Below, piece after piece: positions 1 to 10,621 of a stretch of 64,000 nucleotides of DNA; the stretch's first letter is position 1, and each line of letters begins with the position of its first letter. Both the position numbers and the translations under genes were made by a program. The stretch is from Hirsutella rhossiliensis (lineage: Eukaryota; Ascomycota; Sordariomycetes; Hypocreales; Ophiocordycipitaceae), in NCBI RefSeq assembly GCF_020360975.1, contig NW_025408667.1:10974001-11038000 (forward strand). The letters are read 5' to 3'. A model generated the notes under the pieces. The model ran no database searches. It was not told where the DNA came from and was given only the letters and a program-made list of their open reading frames with translations.

Positions 1-1
1 G

Positions 2-2040
2 ACCTCGGCGTACGCGCCGAAGCAAGAGGAATTCGAGCAATTCTGCCAACGCAAACAGTACTGCGACGGCGCTACGGTTACGGACGAGAAGCTCCTCCTC
101 TTCCTCGTCGAGGAGGTGGCGGGCCGACCCTTGAAGGTCAGGAGCCGCAAGGCCGCCTCCGACACTCCGCAGGACGAGACTCGGCTAGCCTGGCGGTCGG
201 TCCGGACTTATGTCACCGCAATCACGGATCTTTACCGGACACAGAAGGCCCTTGGAATGAATACGCACCCGTCGCCTCGCGAGGACAACGTACGAGAGTA
301 CCTCAAGTCCCTACAACGTCGGGATGCACAACGGGACAAGGAGAACTACGCCGATAAAGGCCGCGATACTCTGCTCGATGGCTACTCGGAAATCGAATTT
401 GAACGCGTATGCCATGAGCTATGGGCCCACAGCTGTACATCGACCGAGTGCCATTTCGGACCCTCGTGGATCTCCTCGTCGGTCATTACCTCCTCACCCG
501 CGGCGGCGACCGTCGGGCCGCAGACATCTCGGACCTCTTCACGTTCGAGTTTGCCGGTGAGGGCTCGACCCGGTGCATGCCGCTCATCTTTACGACACGG
601 GCCGGTAAGCAGAACCAGCACGGGCGCCTCGAGACTGCCGGCGCGTATCGGAATAGGAACCCGCTTATCTGCATTTTGGGCGGCCTCTCGTTTCACCTCC
701 TGTATCGTTGGGATCTCGGTAGTGAGCCGTTTCCCGATTTCAGCCGGCGGTCCTCGTGGTACGATATCCGACTGATCAAGGGCAATGGCGCCGACCGGAC
801 GGCGGCCTTCTCGTACAACTCACAGCGCGACTGGTTTGTCAAAGCCTTTGCCTACGCCGGGATCACGTCGCAGAAGAAGACGCACGTTGGCCGCAGCTCG
901 GGAGCGAGGACGGCGGAACTGAAGGGGATTAGTGAGGACCAGATCCGTCGGGCGGGTCGTTGGAATCAGGAGCAGATGGTCGGCTGTTACCTGAACTCCT
1001 TGCCTCGTAAATTCATGCGCACGATGGCCGGCCACCCGCCGCAGATCGGATGCTTCGAAATACGCCGTGCCGGGGTGACGCCGCCTGAGGTCCTCCTTTC
1101 GATGATCTGGCCCGAGCTAGATTGTTGGCGAGGCCGTTTCGGCCCGGGAACCGAGCAGGAGAACGACCTGGCGGCGATGGGCTCGACGAACCTTTTTTTC
1201 TATCTGCAGGAGGTTGTCTTGCAGGATTCGGTTGTCTTGATGAAGAAATACCCTGGAAGCCCTGTTTGGAACCACACAGTCTTCCGCCACCCAGCCTACG
1301 CGCCATTCGCGCAGCAGCTGTCGGACTTCATTCTCGAAGAGGAGCGGCCGAACCAGCTGGCCGTCCTGATCCAAGCGATGCCGGTCCTCGCAGACTACCT
1401 TGAATCTATCGACGCACGGAATGAAGCCAGGACAGTCCAACTTAAAGCAGAGCTAACGGATCAGCTCCGAGCCACCGAAGAACGTCTTGCGGTAGCCCAG
1501 TCGTCACTCTTTTCGAATGGCTTCAATTTCCAAGTTACGGCGGCGACGAACACCACTGCCACCACGGCCGCGGCCGTGGTTGACGCCGTTGAACAGGGAG
1601 GGCGAGGGGACGGAAGCCGATTTGTCTCGGCCCGGTCGAGCATCATCGACAGCCGAGCTACGAGCCCGACAGCGACAGACACGATTATGGTTAAGCCAGA
1701 GCCGCCGCCACGGTATAAGATGTTTCGAGCAGCGAAAATAGTCGAGGCGCTCTGGAGCGAGTGGACAGTTGGCCTCCGGGGCGGCCCGGCCATTGCCGAC
1801 CTCGACAGCAGATGGGGAAGTTGTTGGCGCGCCGGCCAGCAAAACGAACTGCAGTGGTATTCGTTACGGCTCGAGGTCATTAGGGAGATTCGTAAGGTGG
1901 CGAAGGCCCACAGGTGTAGCGAGGAGGCCGCAACGCACATTGTCAACTTACAACAGCAACAAACCGGCCGCTCGCTCGACGTGTTCTGTAAACAGCTTCG
2001 CGCGAACAGCAAGGCACAAATTGTACGGCCGAAGAGGTAG
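2..2040 (+). pseudogene. Crypton tyrosine recombinase, 5'-partial and frameshifted
   Basis: Crypton elements move by a tyrosine recombinase that excises and integrates DNA by strand exchange. The reading frame enters from the left edge in frame 2 and carries the N-terminal helical part. At about position 457 the frame jumps: the CHF-RTLVDLL stretch needs one extra base, so one base has been lost. From there frame 1 is open to the stop at 2038-2040. The core resembles the Ndc10 domain II/Crypton catalytic domain: Arg in TRGGDRRAA, HVGR as the His-x-x-Arg box, and Tyr in QMVGCYLNSLPRKF. The last roughly 80 residues (WSEWTVGL, DSRWGSCWR, ending in QLRAN) look like a GCR1_C DNA-binding domain, the usual C-terminus of fungal Cryptons. 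I see no sign of a Starship cargo set. The single frameshift makes it probably inactive unless it is a sequencing error. Confidence 0.85.
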
Positions 2041-2130
2041 AAATACACCATTTTTGCATCCTCCACCCCACTGTAACTGAACGAGCTCGTCTTGCCGCAG
2101 CAGCCCTCCCAGCAGCGGCATTTCGGTCGG

Positions 2131-2170
2131 ACGGTCGGCTGACGGCCGACCGGGGACGTCAGCCGACCGT
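2131..2170. repeat. 14-bp perfect inverted repeat at Crypton 3' end
   Basis: acggtcggctgacg at 2131-2144 is the exact reverse complement of 2157-2170, with a 12-base loop. It sits about 90 bases after the Crypton stop codon. The next bases (from 2171) are already hAT coding sequence, so the hairpin marks or lies very near the right end of the Crypton. Cryptons lack terminal inverted repeats and make no target duplication, so a subterminal hairpin like this could be a recombination or termination structure. That function is inference. Confidence 0.6.
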
Positions 2171-2802
2171 GGATATCCTATTGATCTCCAGCCGTCAAAC
2201 GCAAGATGGACACGGGCGGGGCACTCTTTCAATTCCTTCACCACAACGCCCTTGTATTGGTCATACTCTTCGAAAAGCCTGGTCCGAATGGTCGTGTGAG
2301 TCATGTGCGCCTGGGTCAGGCCAATTGAGGGATTGAGATAATCTAGCAGATATCGGAATCGAGGGGCTTCGATTGCGCGAAAGGTAACATTTGACTCGGT
2401 GATCCAAGCAAGTAGGAGTGATTGGAACACATTCTTATCAAAGTGATCCTTGAGCGTGTTGATGAAGGCCTGCTCTTTACCCTCGTTTGCGTCGAGCTCG
2501 AAGAAATGTGCGATAGAACGCTTCTTGGTTGTCGTACCTCTCGGCAGCCGTTCCCCCAACGGCCCAGAAATGCGATGCGCATCGCGCAGATGGCGCTCGA
2601 TATTTGTCGTTCCCTTCGCTGCAAAGCTTGGGGGTCCTTGGGGCGATTTCTTGACCAAACAGGTCTCGCATACCCACAGCCTATTGTCCCTGTTGTCTTG
2701 ATGCTCGATGTCAAACCCAAAGCGCCAAATCCACGACTTGAGCTTGCCGGCGCGTTGGGATTTGGTGTAGCCGCGAAAGTGCTGCCATGGAAATTTTCCC
2801 AT
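2171..2802 (-). pseudogene. hAT transposase, N-terminal part only (BED zinc finger)
   Basis: The frame read leftward from an ATG at 2802 (MGKFPWQHFRGYTKS) contains a BED-type zinc finger: SWIWRFGF, then Cys-x2-Cys (VCETC) and a His-x4-His-like end (ERHLRDAHRI). This is followed by the start of a hAT transposase, ending in the conserved stretch HLAFDGWRS, where the catalytic domain begins. Homology stops at about 2171, exactly where the Crypton tail begins, so the catalytic Asp/Glu residues and dimerisation domain are missing. The Crypton probably inserted into or recombined with this hAT copy. The residual open frame beyond the junction runs on through antisense Crypton sequence and has no meaning. 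Confidence 0.75.
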
Positions 2803-3131
2803 TCTCGACTGCCTTGAGGGCCTGCAGAAGGCAAAGAATCGAGAGAGTCGCCCATCTAAGAGAAGAGTGGGATGATATGAGAGCCTGAGAAGCGTCACAA
2901 AAAGCCCGATTCCGGCCCCATGATTGAGTCACTTCCCCCCTTTCTCATGAACGCGTAGACGCCAGGTTCAAACACGAGGGCGTCGAGTTCATAACAGCCA
3001 GGGACCCTTGTCAGAATGGATGATTGGTCCAATTGTCAATCTGCCCTTGAACTGCTGATGCTCCGGCTTGGCTGAGATTTCTTCATAATCCGCACTGGTC
3101 ACCTACCCTACACATTTTTCACCGTCAACGG

Positions 3132-3146
3132 CAATTCCCTCAATCA
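3132..3146. repeat. Target-site duplication, left copy (LINE 3147-4430)
   Basis: caattccctcaatca, identical to 4431-4445. It directly precedes the truncated LINE and marks its 5' junction. Confidence 0.9.
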
Positions 3147-3970
3147 GGTTCGCCAGCGACCAGCGTGGACCCTTGCAAACTGCGCCGAAAGAAGAATCGG
3201 CGGCAAACTTCGGCGAGTGGCTCCAATCAGTTGCTCCACGGACAGCAATCGTCTACTCGGACGGATCCCTCTCCCCCAGGATGGACTCACCGTCCTCAGC
3301 GGTAACGGCCGTCTTGGGCTTGCTGAGGTCTTTGATGCCGAGGCGAGAGGCTCCTAGAGGGTCTGCGTGCTGCGTTGAGCCTCCCGGCTGCAGACCAGAT
3401 TGTCGTATGCCTCGATAACCTCGCGGTCGCGACGTGTCTTCAAGGCATGCCATCAGATTCCTCCCAGAAGGAGTTCCTGGAATTCCAGGCCTTGGCCGCA
3501 GAACATGGTGCCACTGAGATCCGCTGGATCCCCGGCCACACCAACATCCCAGGTAACGAGCAGGCAGACGCCTTAGCAAAGGCAGGAACCTCTCAACCCG
3601 AGCCTGCAGACGCTCTCCCGACGCTGGCATATCTGCGCAAGGTCGCTAGGCAGCGACCAAAAGACGCATTCAAAGCCTGGTGGGAAGTTTCTGCACCCCA
3701 ACAGTACAGGGTCCTCGACCTCGATGCCACGACTGGCTGCCCGCCAGAACTTACCATTCCACGACCTCTGCTCCACCATCTGCTCGCAGCAAGAAGCCAC
3801 CACGGGGACTTCGCTGATTACCACGAAAGGTTGAACCACGACGATGCGCGACTGACGTGCTCATGTGGTCGACGAAAGAACCAAAGCATCTCTTCTATTG
3901 CCGGAAGATCGCGCCGCGACATCGGATGAGGTTGGCACCCTCACCGAGCGCGGCGGTCAACCGAGCAATA
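3147..3970 (+). pseudogene. LINE ORF2 C-terminus: RNase H and zinc knuckle
   Basis: Remnant of the Tad1 ORF2 polyprotein. The RNase H catalytic Asp is seen in VYSDGSLS near 3250-3280, and later RNase H motifs in VVCLDNLAVATCL, RWIPGHTNIPGNEQADALAKAG (3525-3585) and LLHHLLAARSHHGDFADYHERLNHDDA. A Cys-His knuckle follows (LTCSCGRRK, then KHLFYCRK), but the two halves lie in different frames, so a frameshift falls near 3880. Another shift is needed between about 3300 and 3375. The endonuclease and reverse-transcriptase parts were never copied here. It cannot encode a working protein. Confidence 0.85.
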
Positions 3971-4410
3971 GGCGAGACTTCGACCAGTTCGTCAAGGTGG
4001 CGAAGGCAAGCTCGTTCTTTGGAACGATCTGCCCTCGCCACTAGGCGGCAGCAACCGCTTTCCCTCCTTCCCTTCCCTTTGTTTGCACACACACATTCTC
4101 TCTTACCCGACTCGGCCGGGCGGAGGGTGCTCTCGGAACCGGCCCTGTGAGGCCAAAACGAAAGACATGGCTGTCGCGCCTGAACGTCCCGCTGACGGGC
4201 AGCAGGCTGAGCAAAGAAGCGCCTTTGAGCCGATGAAATGCTGAATGGTGGATTGTTTACGTTCTGTGGAAGGGGCAGAAGACGCGGATTGGTACTCGTT
4301 TCGTTTCGCGTATTGTGGGCCTACTCCGCGATAGTAGACTTCCAGCAGCTCAGCACGTCCTGTGCCCCGTCTCGGGGACCTGAGCGACCTAAAGGTCGCT
4401 GGACGGAAAA

Positions 4411-4430
4411 TACAATAATAATAATAATAA
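4411..4430 (+). repeat. TAA-repeat tail of LINE
   Basis: A run of aat/taa units forms the 3' tail of the truncated LINE and ends directly at the second target-site duplication. Confidence 0.8.
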
Positions 4431-4445
4431 CAATTCCCTCAATCA
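4431..4445. repeat. Target-site duplication, right copy
   Basis: Perfect repeat of 3132-3146, immediately after the TAA tail. Confidence 0.9.
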
Positions 4446-4569
4446 ACACGAGATCGAATTGAATTGCCGGCTTAATAAGCCGACGAAGAATTGCGTTGAT
4501 TGAGTTGCCAGTTGCTCAACTGAATTGAGGAACCGGTTGCCAGGATTGAGTGGTTTGCCAGCCTGCCGG

Positions 4570-4915
4570 GAGGCGAGGGACCAGCAGATCTTCCTTGTAC
4601 CTAGGACTTGTGAAGTGGATGACTTCTGTCTTGCCTGGGTCAAACACTATGCCATTATCGGCTCCCCACTGGATGAGCTCGCCCGCGGCGCGTATGGCCC
4701 TGGCGCCCATGTCCTGTACGAACCGGCCCCCGCTCAGGGTGGCCACGTCATCTGCGTAGCCGAAGCGTGAGTTCGGCTCCCCCACAGAGTAGATAGGCGC
4801 TGTGTAGAGCAGGAAGAGAATCGGAGAGGCCGGGGAAGCCTGCGGCAGCCCGCACGCCAAGGGGATTTTCGGCGTCGTTATGTCCTCGAGCCGTATTATG
4901 ACCGACCTCTGGCAC
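4570..4915 (-). pseudogene. LINE reverse transcriptase fragment (YADD box)
   Basis: An antisense scrap of a Tad1-like ORF2. Reading leftward it shows the RT palm motifs ACGLPQASPASPILFLLYTAPIY, FGYADDVATLSGG (catalytic Asp-Asp) and NGIVFDPGKTEVIHF. They align with the same blocks of the LINE at 41179-47062, but with enough differences to be a separate, older insertion. Both ends are missing: it fades out near 4570 and abuts the ATPase gene end near 4915. It lies on the same strand as the ATPase, directly at its 3' end, and the terminal frame of that gene runs into it. Confidence 0.8.
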
Positions 4916-7900
4916 TCTGCTCCTCAGGCAAAGTAAGTAGTTTGACTTGAGTCAACGGATGCCCGTCGTACAGATAACTAAGAAACATATGACGCGAGAA
5001 CTGGGACTTGAGTTTGAGTTTGAGTTTGGCAAACCAAGCAATCTTAGCCACGAGCCCCTCCGGAAATAGGCGAACTATTAGCTTGCGGATCTCATCCATG
5101 CAAAGAATTCCAAGCGCCAGTGGGATCGGGATGATCCAGAACTCGATCGGGACCGACGCCGTGCCAAACAAATTCTGAATGCCTGGAACCTCTGTAACAA
5201 AGATGGCAATCACAAAACTGATGAGTATACTAAGCAGCAGCCAGGGATTCCGCCTCTTCTTGGTCACAGGATCTGCCTGCAAGATGCTGAGTCGGCGGTT
5301 CCGCACAGCCAAAATGTTGCCCCACTGCAGAACAACTAGCGTGACAAAGTACACGCACTGCCCGGTGGGTGGCCTTGAACTGCGTCAGCTGGTTCTCTGT
5401 ATATCCGTGGAATCCGTCCGCGTATCCTTCAAACAAAAAGAAGAGCCGCTGGATCGGGATGCCTGCCTCTTTCCAGTAGTACAAGAAAAACATGGCATGC
5501 GCAATGCAAGCCTCCATTGTTCCCATGAATAAGTAGGCCTGGATGTAAATCTTAACGGTAATGAGATGGTTGCGTTTATGGTTGCGAGGTGGCAGTGAGA
5601 GAAGGTTGAATTCCTCCTTTTCCATGATCAAAGACAGAGAGTAGAAAAGATCAGTGAAGACACATATAATGATCATGAGGAACGAGCTCAGCGGCAGAGG
5701 CACCCCGAAGAAGACGTTCAGCATGACAGGCCAGATCTCGGACCAACTTCCGGCGGGCAGCAGGTACGCAATGACCTTCTGCAAATTCTGAAAGACAAGG
5801 CGACCCAGGCGGATGGCTTCAATGATGGAGTCGAACTTGTCCAGTAGGACAAGATCCGCCGCATCAATGGCCACGTCACTGCCAGTGACCACCGCAGCAC
5901 CCACGTCCGCAGCGCGCAGCGCGGGTGCATCGTTGACGCCATCGCCAGTAACGGCGACAATATTATCTCGTTTGCGGAACTCTTTCACTATGCGCAGCTT
6001 CTGCTCCGGAGTGGTCCGCGCAAAGACGATCTCGCCGTATTCACATACAAGATCCCAATCCTCAAGCATGAGGGTCCCCAACGACTGGCCTTCGAGCAAC
6101 AGACTGTGTCGCTCACCGTTTGCTCGTGCAGTACGTAGGTCTTGGACTCGCAACCCCTGCTTTGACCTGATTTTCTCGATCATATCTGGTTCGCCCTCTC
6201 CCGTAAAGATTCCTGTGTCGCGAGCGATGGCTGCCGCTGTGAGGCCATAATCGCCAGTGACCATGAAAAACCTTGCGCCGGCACGACGGCACTCGGCGAC
6301 TGTTGTAGCGGTCTCAGGTCGGGGTGGGTTGATGATTCCGAGAATACCAACCACGGTGAGGTCACTTATGGCGTTCTCTACAACTTCGTCGCTGAAGGCA
6401 TTCGTGTTCAGCGGGTGAACCGGGCTGATAGACTTCTCGCAAAGAATGATCACGCGCTCCGCGTTCTTGGAAAGTGTGTCGTGGTAATGCTTGAAAGCAG
6501 ACTTGACCGTAGCATCCAGGACTTCAACCGCGTTCAACTTTCGCGACCAATACTTGGTGCAAGCCGGCAAAAGGACATCCGGAGCGCCTTTGACAAACAC
6601 ACGGTACTCCGTTGCAGTCTTGTAGGTCTCGAATTGGCGGTGCATAGTAAGCATCCACTTGTTCTTCGAGTTGAACGGGATCTGGAACACCCTAGGCAGC
6701 TTCGTCTCTTCCTTCTCGCGCCTCTTTGATGTTGAGGCGAACTTAAGGATCGCAGCGTCCGTCGCACTGCCTTGAACCTCACGGTTGGCGACAGGAAGGA
6801 GGTGCATGGAGGCTGGATCAAACGTCGCATCGTTGCACAGTAATGCAGCTTGATGCAGTTTCAGGACACACGCCTCTGTCTTTTCGCTGTCCAGGTTGTG
6901 TTGGAATTCGGGCAATGTAACCTTCTCGTCGATGAACGAAGCCGAGTTGACATGCATCTGGTTCTGCGTCAACGTGCCCGTCTTGTCAGAGCAAATAACG
7001 CTGACGCAGCCGAGGGTTTCGACAGTCGAAATTCCTTTGGGTAAAATGTCGACGGCTTTCATGCGGCGTGCCACCATCATGAGTGTTAAGGCCACGGTGA
7101 CGGGGATACCTTCCGGGATGAAGGCAACGACACAACCCATGACGTTGTTGAGCATCGCAACAACGTTCATATAGGCGAAGTGATCTCGCCTCAGCCAACC
7201 GAGCCAGGTGAAGAGGATAAGCAAGGCAAGCACGATGGTCAGACATATGATGATGCGGACGAACCGCCAGATCTCCTTCTGAATCAATGTTGCACGCTCC
7301 TCTGCAGAAGCTGTAGCCTTGGCGATGCGCCCCATAACGGATCGGGCTCCTGTCAGAACAACGATGCCAACGCCGCTACCGTTTACGACAAGAGTCCCCA
7401 TCAAGGCGATGTTGCGGCTTTCCAGGAAATTATGGTCAGTCATTTCAACCGCACCTTCGATCTCGTCCGATTCACCAGTCAAGACAGCGCGATCAAACCT
7501 GATATCACCGGAGTGACTCAACAGGCGAAGGTCAGCTGGAACCTTGTCTCCAACATGGATATGAACAATGTCGCCACTGACGAGCTCTGTAGCCGGTAGT
7601 TTTTGCAGTTTGCTGTCGCGGAGGGCAAGAGCCTCGGCAGGCAGGAGATCGGTAATCGATTTCATGGTCAGCTGGGTAGACCAGTCCTGGAACGCCGAGA
7701 AACCAGCCTGAAGCAGGATGACAACGATGACCAAGATGGCGAGGGCAAGGTTAGTGGCGGATGGCGGCTCGCTCAAGGGCTTCCAGCAGATGAAGAAGAT
7801 GACAACGCCAACCCAGAGGACAGAGCAGAAGACGCCGAAGACATAACCGAGTATCTTCTTCCAGTAGTTGGCCTTAGGCTTGGCGAGCCTGTTTTTGCCA

Positions 7901-8343
7901 TCTCGACGAAGTCTGATCGCCACGATACTGTCTGGCAAGCCTTTGTCTTTGGCGACGTTGAGCTGTTGGCAGATCTGATCGACGTTGAGTTTGTGGAAGC
8001 TAAGGCTTGCGAAGTAGTCTTGGCTATCCGTTCTGGCAGCCTTCGTGTCTGCCAAAATGACTGTTTCGACATCGCGAGACTCGTCGATATTGATAGAGAG
8101 TGTTCGGTATTCAATATGAACGCCCGCATGCGAGGTCGAAGGAGGGTCAACTCTGGAAGAGGTGGAGGTGCGTCTTCGCGACAGCGACCGAGAATCCGCA
8201 TCTTTCGCTCGGCCAGGAAAGGCTTGAGCGTCACCTGCGTCATCGAAAGTGATGCGCATGTCGCGGTCGGCCTCTTTGCCTGCCGCATTCGGAGTAGTTT
8301 CGATCACCATGCTGCTTTGCACAATGGTCAAGTTGCAAGTCAC
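4896..8343 (-). CDS. Type IIC P-type cation ATPase (Na+/K+-ATPase-like), frameshifted near 3' end
   Basis: An ATP-driven cation pump of the fungal IIC group, expected in the plasma membrane. Translation starts at the ATG at 8343. About 993 residues are open before the break, and roughly 155 more continue in the next frame to a stop at 4896. Features in order: basic/serine-rich N-terminus; membrane pair (GYVFGVFCSVLWVGVVIFFI; LALAILVIVVILLQAGF); actuator motif LTGES; M4 with PEGIPVTVAL; phosphorylation loop CSDKTGTLTQ; nucleotide-binding KGAPDVLLPA; hinge VTGDGVNDAPALRAADVG; then the C-terminal membrane helices. At 5364-5372 the codons for KAT-GQCVYF are separated by a tandem copy of CACC (+4), which throws the last four helices out of frame. 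The pieces together give a normal family length (about 1100 aa), so this is a recent pseudogene or an assembly error. A LINE scrap touches the 3' end, so the natural C-terminus is uncertain. Confidence 0.85.
5364..5372. repeat. 4-bp tandem duplication causing frameshift in ATPase
   Basis: ggtgggtgg on the plus strand (CACC CACC C in the coding sense). Removing one CACC unit restores the conserved KATGQCVYFVTLVVLQWGN reading. It looks like a slippage event. Confidence 0.75.
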
Positions 8344-8658
8344 AACAAAACTGTGTCATCCGAGGGCCAAAAGTCTAATCTGGAACGGGGTGAAACGAAG
8401 GAGAATTGTTTGTTACGGCAAACATGGTCTCTGTCAAGCAGCCGAACCTTCAATTCTCGTAAGTACTCTTAAATGAAATTTGAGGAGCAGTTGATCATTC
8501 TGACGCACCGGTTCGTGGCTGGTGCGGCCCCAACGGCCCCAACTCGCACTGCCACCCGACATACGTTTCAATTTACAGGGGCTTTGAAGTCAGCCAATCC
8601 CCTCCCAGGTCTGCTATGGGGGGTGGTGATGAAAAAAAGGCACGGTAACTGTCGCGAA

Positions 8659-8763
8659 GGAGAGAGCAAAAGTGGGCATAGATGTGGGTAAAGGGATTTT
8701 TCGGGGGTCGAGCATATTACGATCGGAGGGTCTGTGAAACGCATCTGTTCATTGCTCGTTCTT
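8659..8763 (+). repeat. Diverged dispersed repeat (partner at 13113-13220)
   Basis: Shares gagagcaaa-gtgggcata, an a/g-rich block, a gatcggagggt / gatcagagggt block and attgctc with 13113-13220 in the same orientation. Family unknown. Confidence 0.55.
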
Positions 8764-9242
8764 TTCCCATGGCTCCGTTTAATCCTCCCCTTTTATATCC
8801 CTCAATGCCTTTCCTAAGTTAATATCCCGTTTTCAGGTATAGTATACATTCTATCAGGAAGAGGGCACTCCTTGCCACTTACTGAAGGCCACGTAAGTCA
8901 TCTACGTCAGTACATTCAGCTCCATCTCCCCGATCAATAGCTTTCCAAGCTATTAGGTCGATAGTTCAGTCTCTTGAGGTCCCCGAGCCAGTAAAAGAGA
9001 TACCGAACTCCTTGGAAGATCCCGTTCGAATAGGAGATGCTCCGAACCCCTCAGTGGACCACAAACCTCCCTCCTTACCTGGCTTCGAGCTGTTTTACCT
9101 AGAGAAACCTAGAGGCCTCACTTCGTTCGGTCCTTCTTCTCGACAGAGGGGGGGTCAAAGATGTGTATTTGGTGATGCATGTCACGGCCTAGCTACTGGG
9201 ACAGAAGGCTCCCTACTTGTACAGGTACCCCGTTTGGCCCTC

Positions 9243-9312
9243 TATTCGGGTGCATTGACAAGTCTCTGTATCTGACTCAAGTCCTTCAGGCGTCCCACAG
9301 CTAAGGAGGCGA
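9243..9312 (+). repeat. Inverted-repeat partner of 12904-12975
   Basis: gcattga-aagtctctgta and cgtcccacagctaagga-gcgat occur here and, reverse-complemented, at 12904-12975, with about 80-85% identity by eye. Confidence 0.6.
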
Positions 9313-9356
9313 TGCCTTGGTCAGGGGGTGATTGCAGTCATGCCTTGACTCAACTA

Positions 9357-9773
9357 GGGATACCTTTTTGACGTCATAAACCCCAACTTACCAACTGACG
9401 TAAAAAACCCCAAAAGACTGGTAATTTACCGTCATAAACCTCTTTCCTAATCGGGACTAGTATTATAACATGGAAACACGAAGCCAGTCGGAGTATCTGT
9501 TCCCCGGCTTCCGAACTCAATCAAGTTGGCAGCAAGTGCAGTCCATTTTTAGCCCAGACACACCAGCAATATCATACCCCTTTTACACGCTCCTCGAGCC
9601 AGCCTCGCAATCGATATTTTTGTTAAATTGCTTGAATTACTACGATTTTTTTTGCAGCTTTAGCCTCTAGAAATCACGTGATTTATGACAAGTCATAAAC
9701 CTCAGGTTTGTGACCGTCATTTACTTCGAAATTTTGGTAATTTACCTCGAGGTAATTTACCTCAAGGGAACCC
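9357..9773. mobile_element. Candidate MITE with TA target sites
   Basis: A roughly 417-bp A/T-rich unit flanked by TA on both sides (9355-9356 and 9774-9775). Its ends are weakly inverted: left GGGATACCTT, right end (reverse complement) GGGTTCCCTT. The interior repeats the short palindrome GGTAATTTACC near 9419, 9735 and 9751, and CATAAACC near both ends. There is no transposase-like frame: the 66-codon frame at 9470 shows no recognisable domain. These properties fit a non-autonomous Tc1/mariner/pogo-type element, but the terminal match is short. Confidence 0.4.
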
Positions 9774-9775
9774 TA

Positions 9776-10111
9776 CCCTCAACACTATTGTTCCTGTTCC
9801 TTGGGGGGTTCACGAGTGGGTCAGACGTAGCGAGCTAGTACAGATGTTCCTTACTCGGACAAGCTTTTATCCGTCATGCCCTTTGAGTGTGGAGAAGCCA
9901 CGACTAGGTCACTTGTCCAATGAAATGCCGCGCGTGAAGAGCGTTACCTCAGTTTGCTAACAAATTGGGCTACCGTAGAAGTCGTGAAATGCTAAGATAG
10001 TACAGATGTAGCTCCGTAGCTCTGGATCTCGTGACCGGGGGGTAGCTCCAGCCTAAGCAGAGGACACTTCGACTCCCTCCATTCAGTTTACCAGAGGCAG
10101 CCGAGCAAGAG
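9776..10111. other. Intergenic, nothing recognised
   Basis: I see no gene or clear repeat here. Part may be 5' UTR of the LINE fragment that follows. Confidence 0.4.
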
Positions 10112-10620
10112 AATGGCATCCAACCGCCAAATCGATGATGCAGAGGGTTCTAGAGATGCTAGCGAAGATGGGAAGTGAGATGGTGGAGCTGAAACATCGA
10201 GTATCCGAGCAAAGCGACACGATCAGGAAGCTGAACGCCACGGTTTACAAACAAAGCACCATCATTCAGGGACAGGAAGATCTGATCCGAGGCTTGGAAG
10301 CCCAGGTCCAGAAATCCAAGGAAGAATTTCGACATAAGAGCGAAGAGCTCAACAAGGAAATGAAACAGGAGCACCGGGAGCTTAAGCGAGAATTGGTCGG
10401 AGTGGAAGAGCAGCTAGATCAGCTGATGCAAAAGCTGGACGTATCGGACGAGGTGGCTTTGCCAAGCGGCCCTCGAGCAACGTTTGCGGACGTCGCGCGC
10501 GCCCTGCCAAACAGTCCGCCCTCCAGTACACACAGCAGATCTGGTCCAACCAAACAGCAGACAGCCAACGATTCTGTCCATTGTACCATTGACACGTCTC
10601 GTGTAAGTGAGTCGAACAGG
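10112..10620 (+). pseudogene. LINE ORF1 (gag-like) 5' fragment, coiled coil
   Basis: First third of a Tad1-type ORF1. From about 10135 it reads MLAKMGSEMVELKHRVSEQ and then a long coiled coil rich in E, K, Q and L (about 90 residues). This is followed by FADVARALPNSPPSS and the conserved CTIDTSRVSE block that precedes the RNA-binding region of these proteins. A start at 10112 (ATGGCATCC) lies in another frame, so a shift near the start is likely. Homology stops at about 10600-10620, where antisense SRP68 sequence begins. Loss of the 3' part is unusual for a LINE, which normally loses its 5' part, so this end was cut by a later rearrangement. Confidence 0.65.
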
Positions 10621-10621
10621 A

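Larger units (their letters stand above)
3147..4430 (+). mobile_element. 5'-truncated Tad1-type LINE with 15-bp TSD
   Basis: A non-LTR retrotransposon copy bounded by two perfect 15-base direct repeats. It keeps only the RNase H domain, the terminal zinc knuckle and the 3' UTR, and ends in a short TAA-repeat tail. This is the classic product of target-primed reverse transcription that stopped early. It is clearly related to the full-length LINE at 41179-47062: the RNase H protein runs match nearly residue for residue, and the 3' UTRs share the motif ending in GCTGGACG followed by an A-rich simple-repeat tail. Confidence 0.88.
8344..9356. other. Upstream region of ATPase, with diverged repeats
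   Basis: No supportable gene. The first 150 bases or so would hold the ATPase promoter and leader. Within it, 8659-8763 is a diverged direct repeat of 13113-13220, and 8971-8996 (tctcttgaggtccccgagcc) recurs almost unchanged at 13586-13608. A short stretch at 9135-9150 (cttcttctcgaca) matches the terminus of the Copia LTR seen elsewhere in the window. This looks like layered remnants of older insertions. Confidence 0.5.

Noticed and set aside
2..2040. Starship captain (DUF3435) interpretation of the tyrosine recombinase
   Set aside because: The C-terminal GCR1_C-like domain and core motifs fit a Crypton; no cargo genes or captain-type position could be seen.
3147..4430. Independent RNase H gene
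   Set aside because: Flanking TSD and tail show that it is a 5'-truncated LINE.
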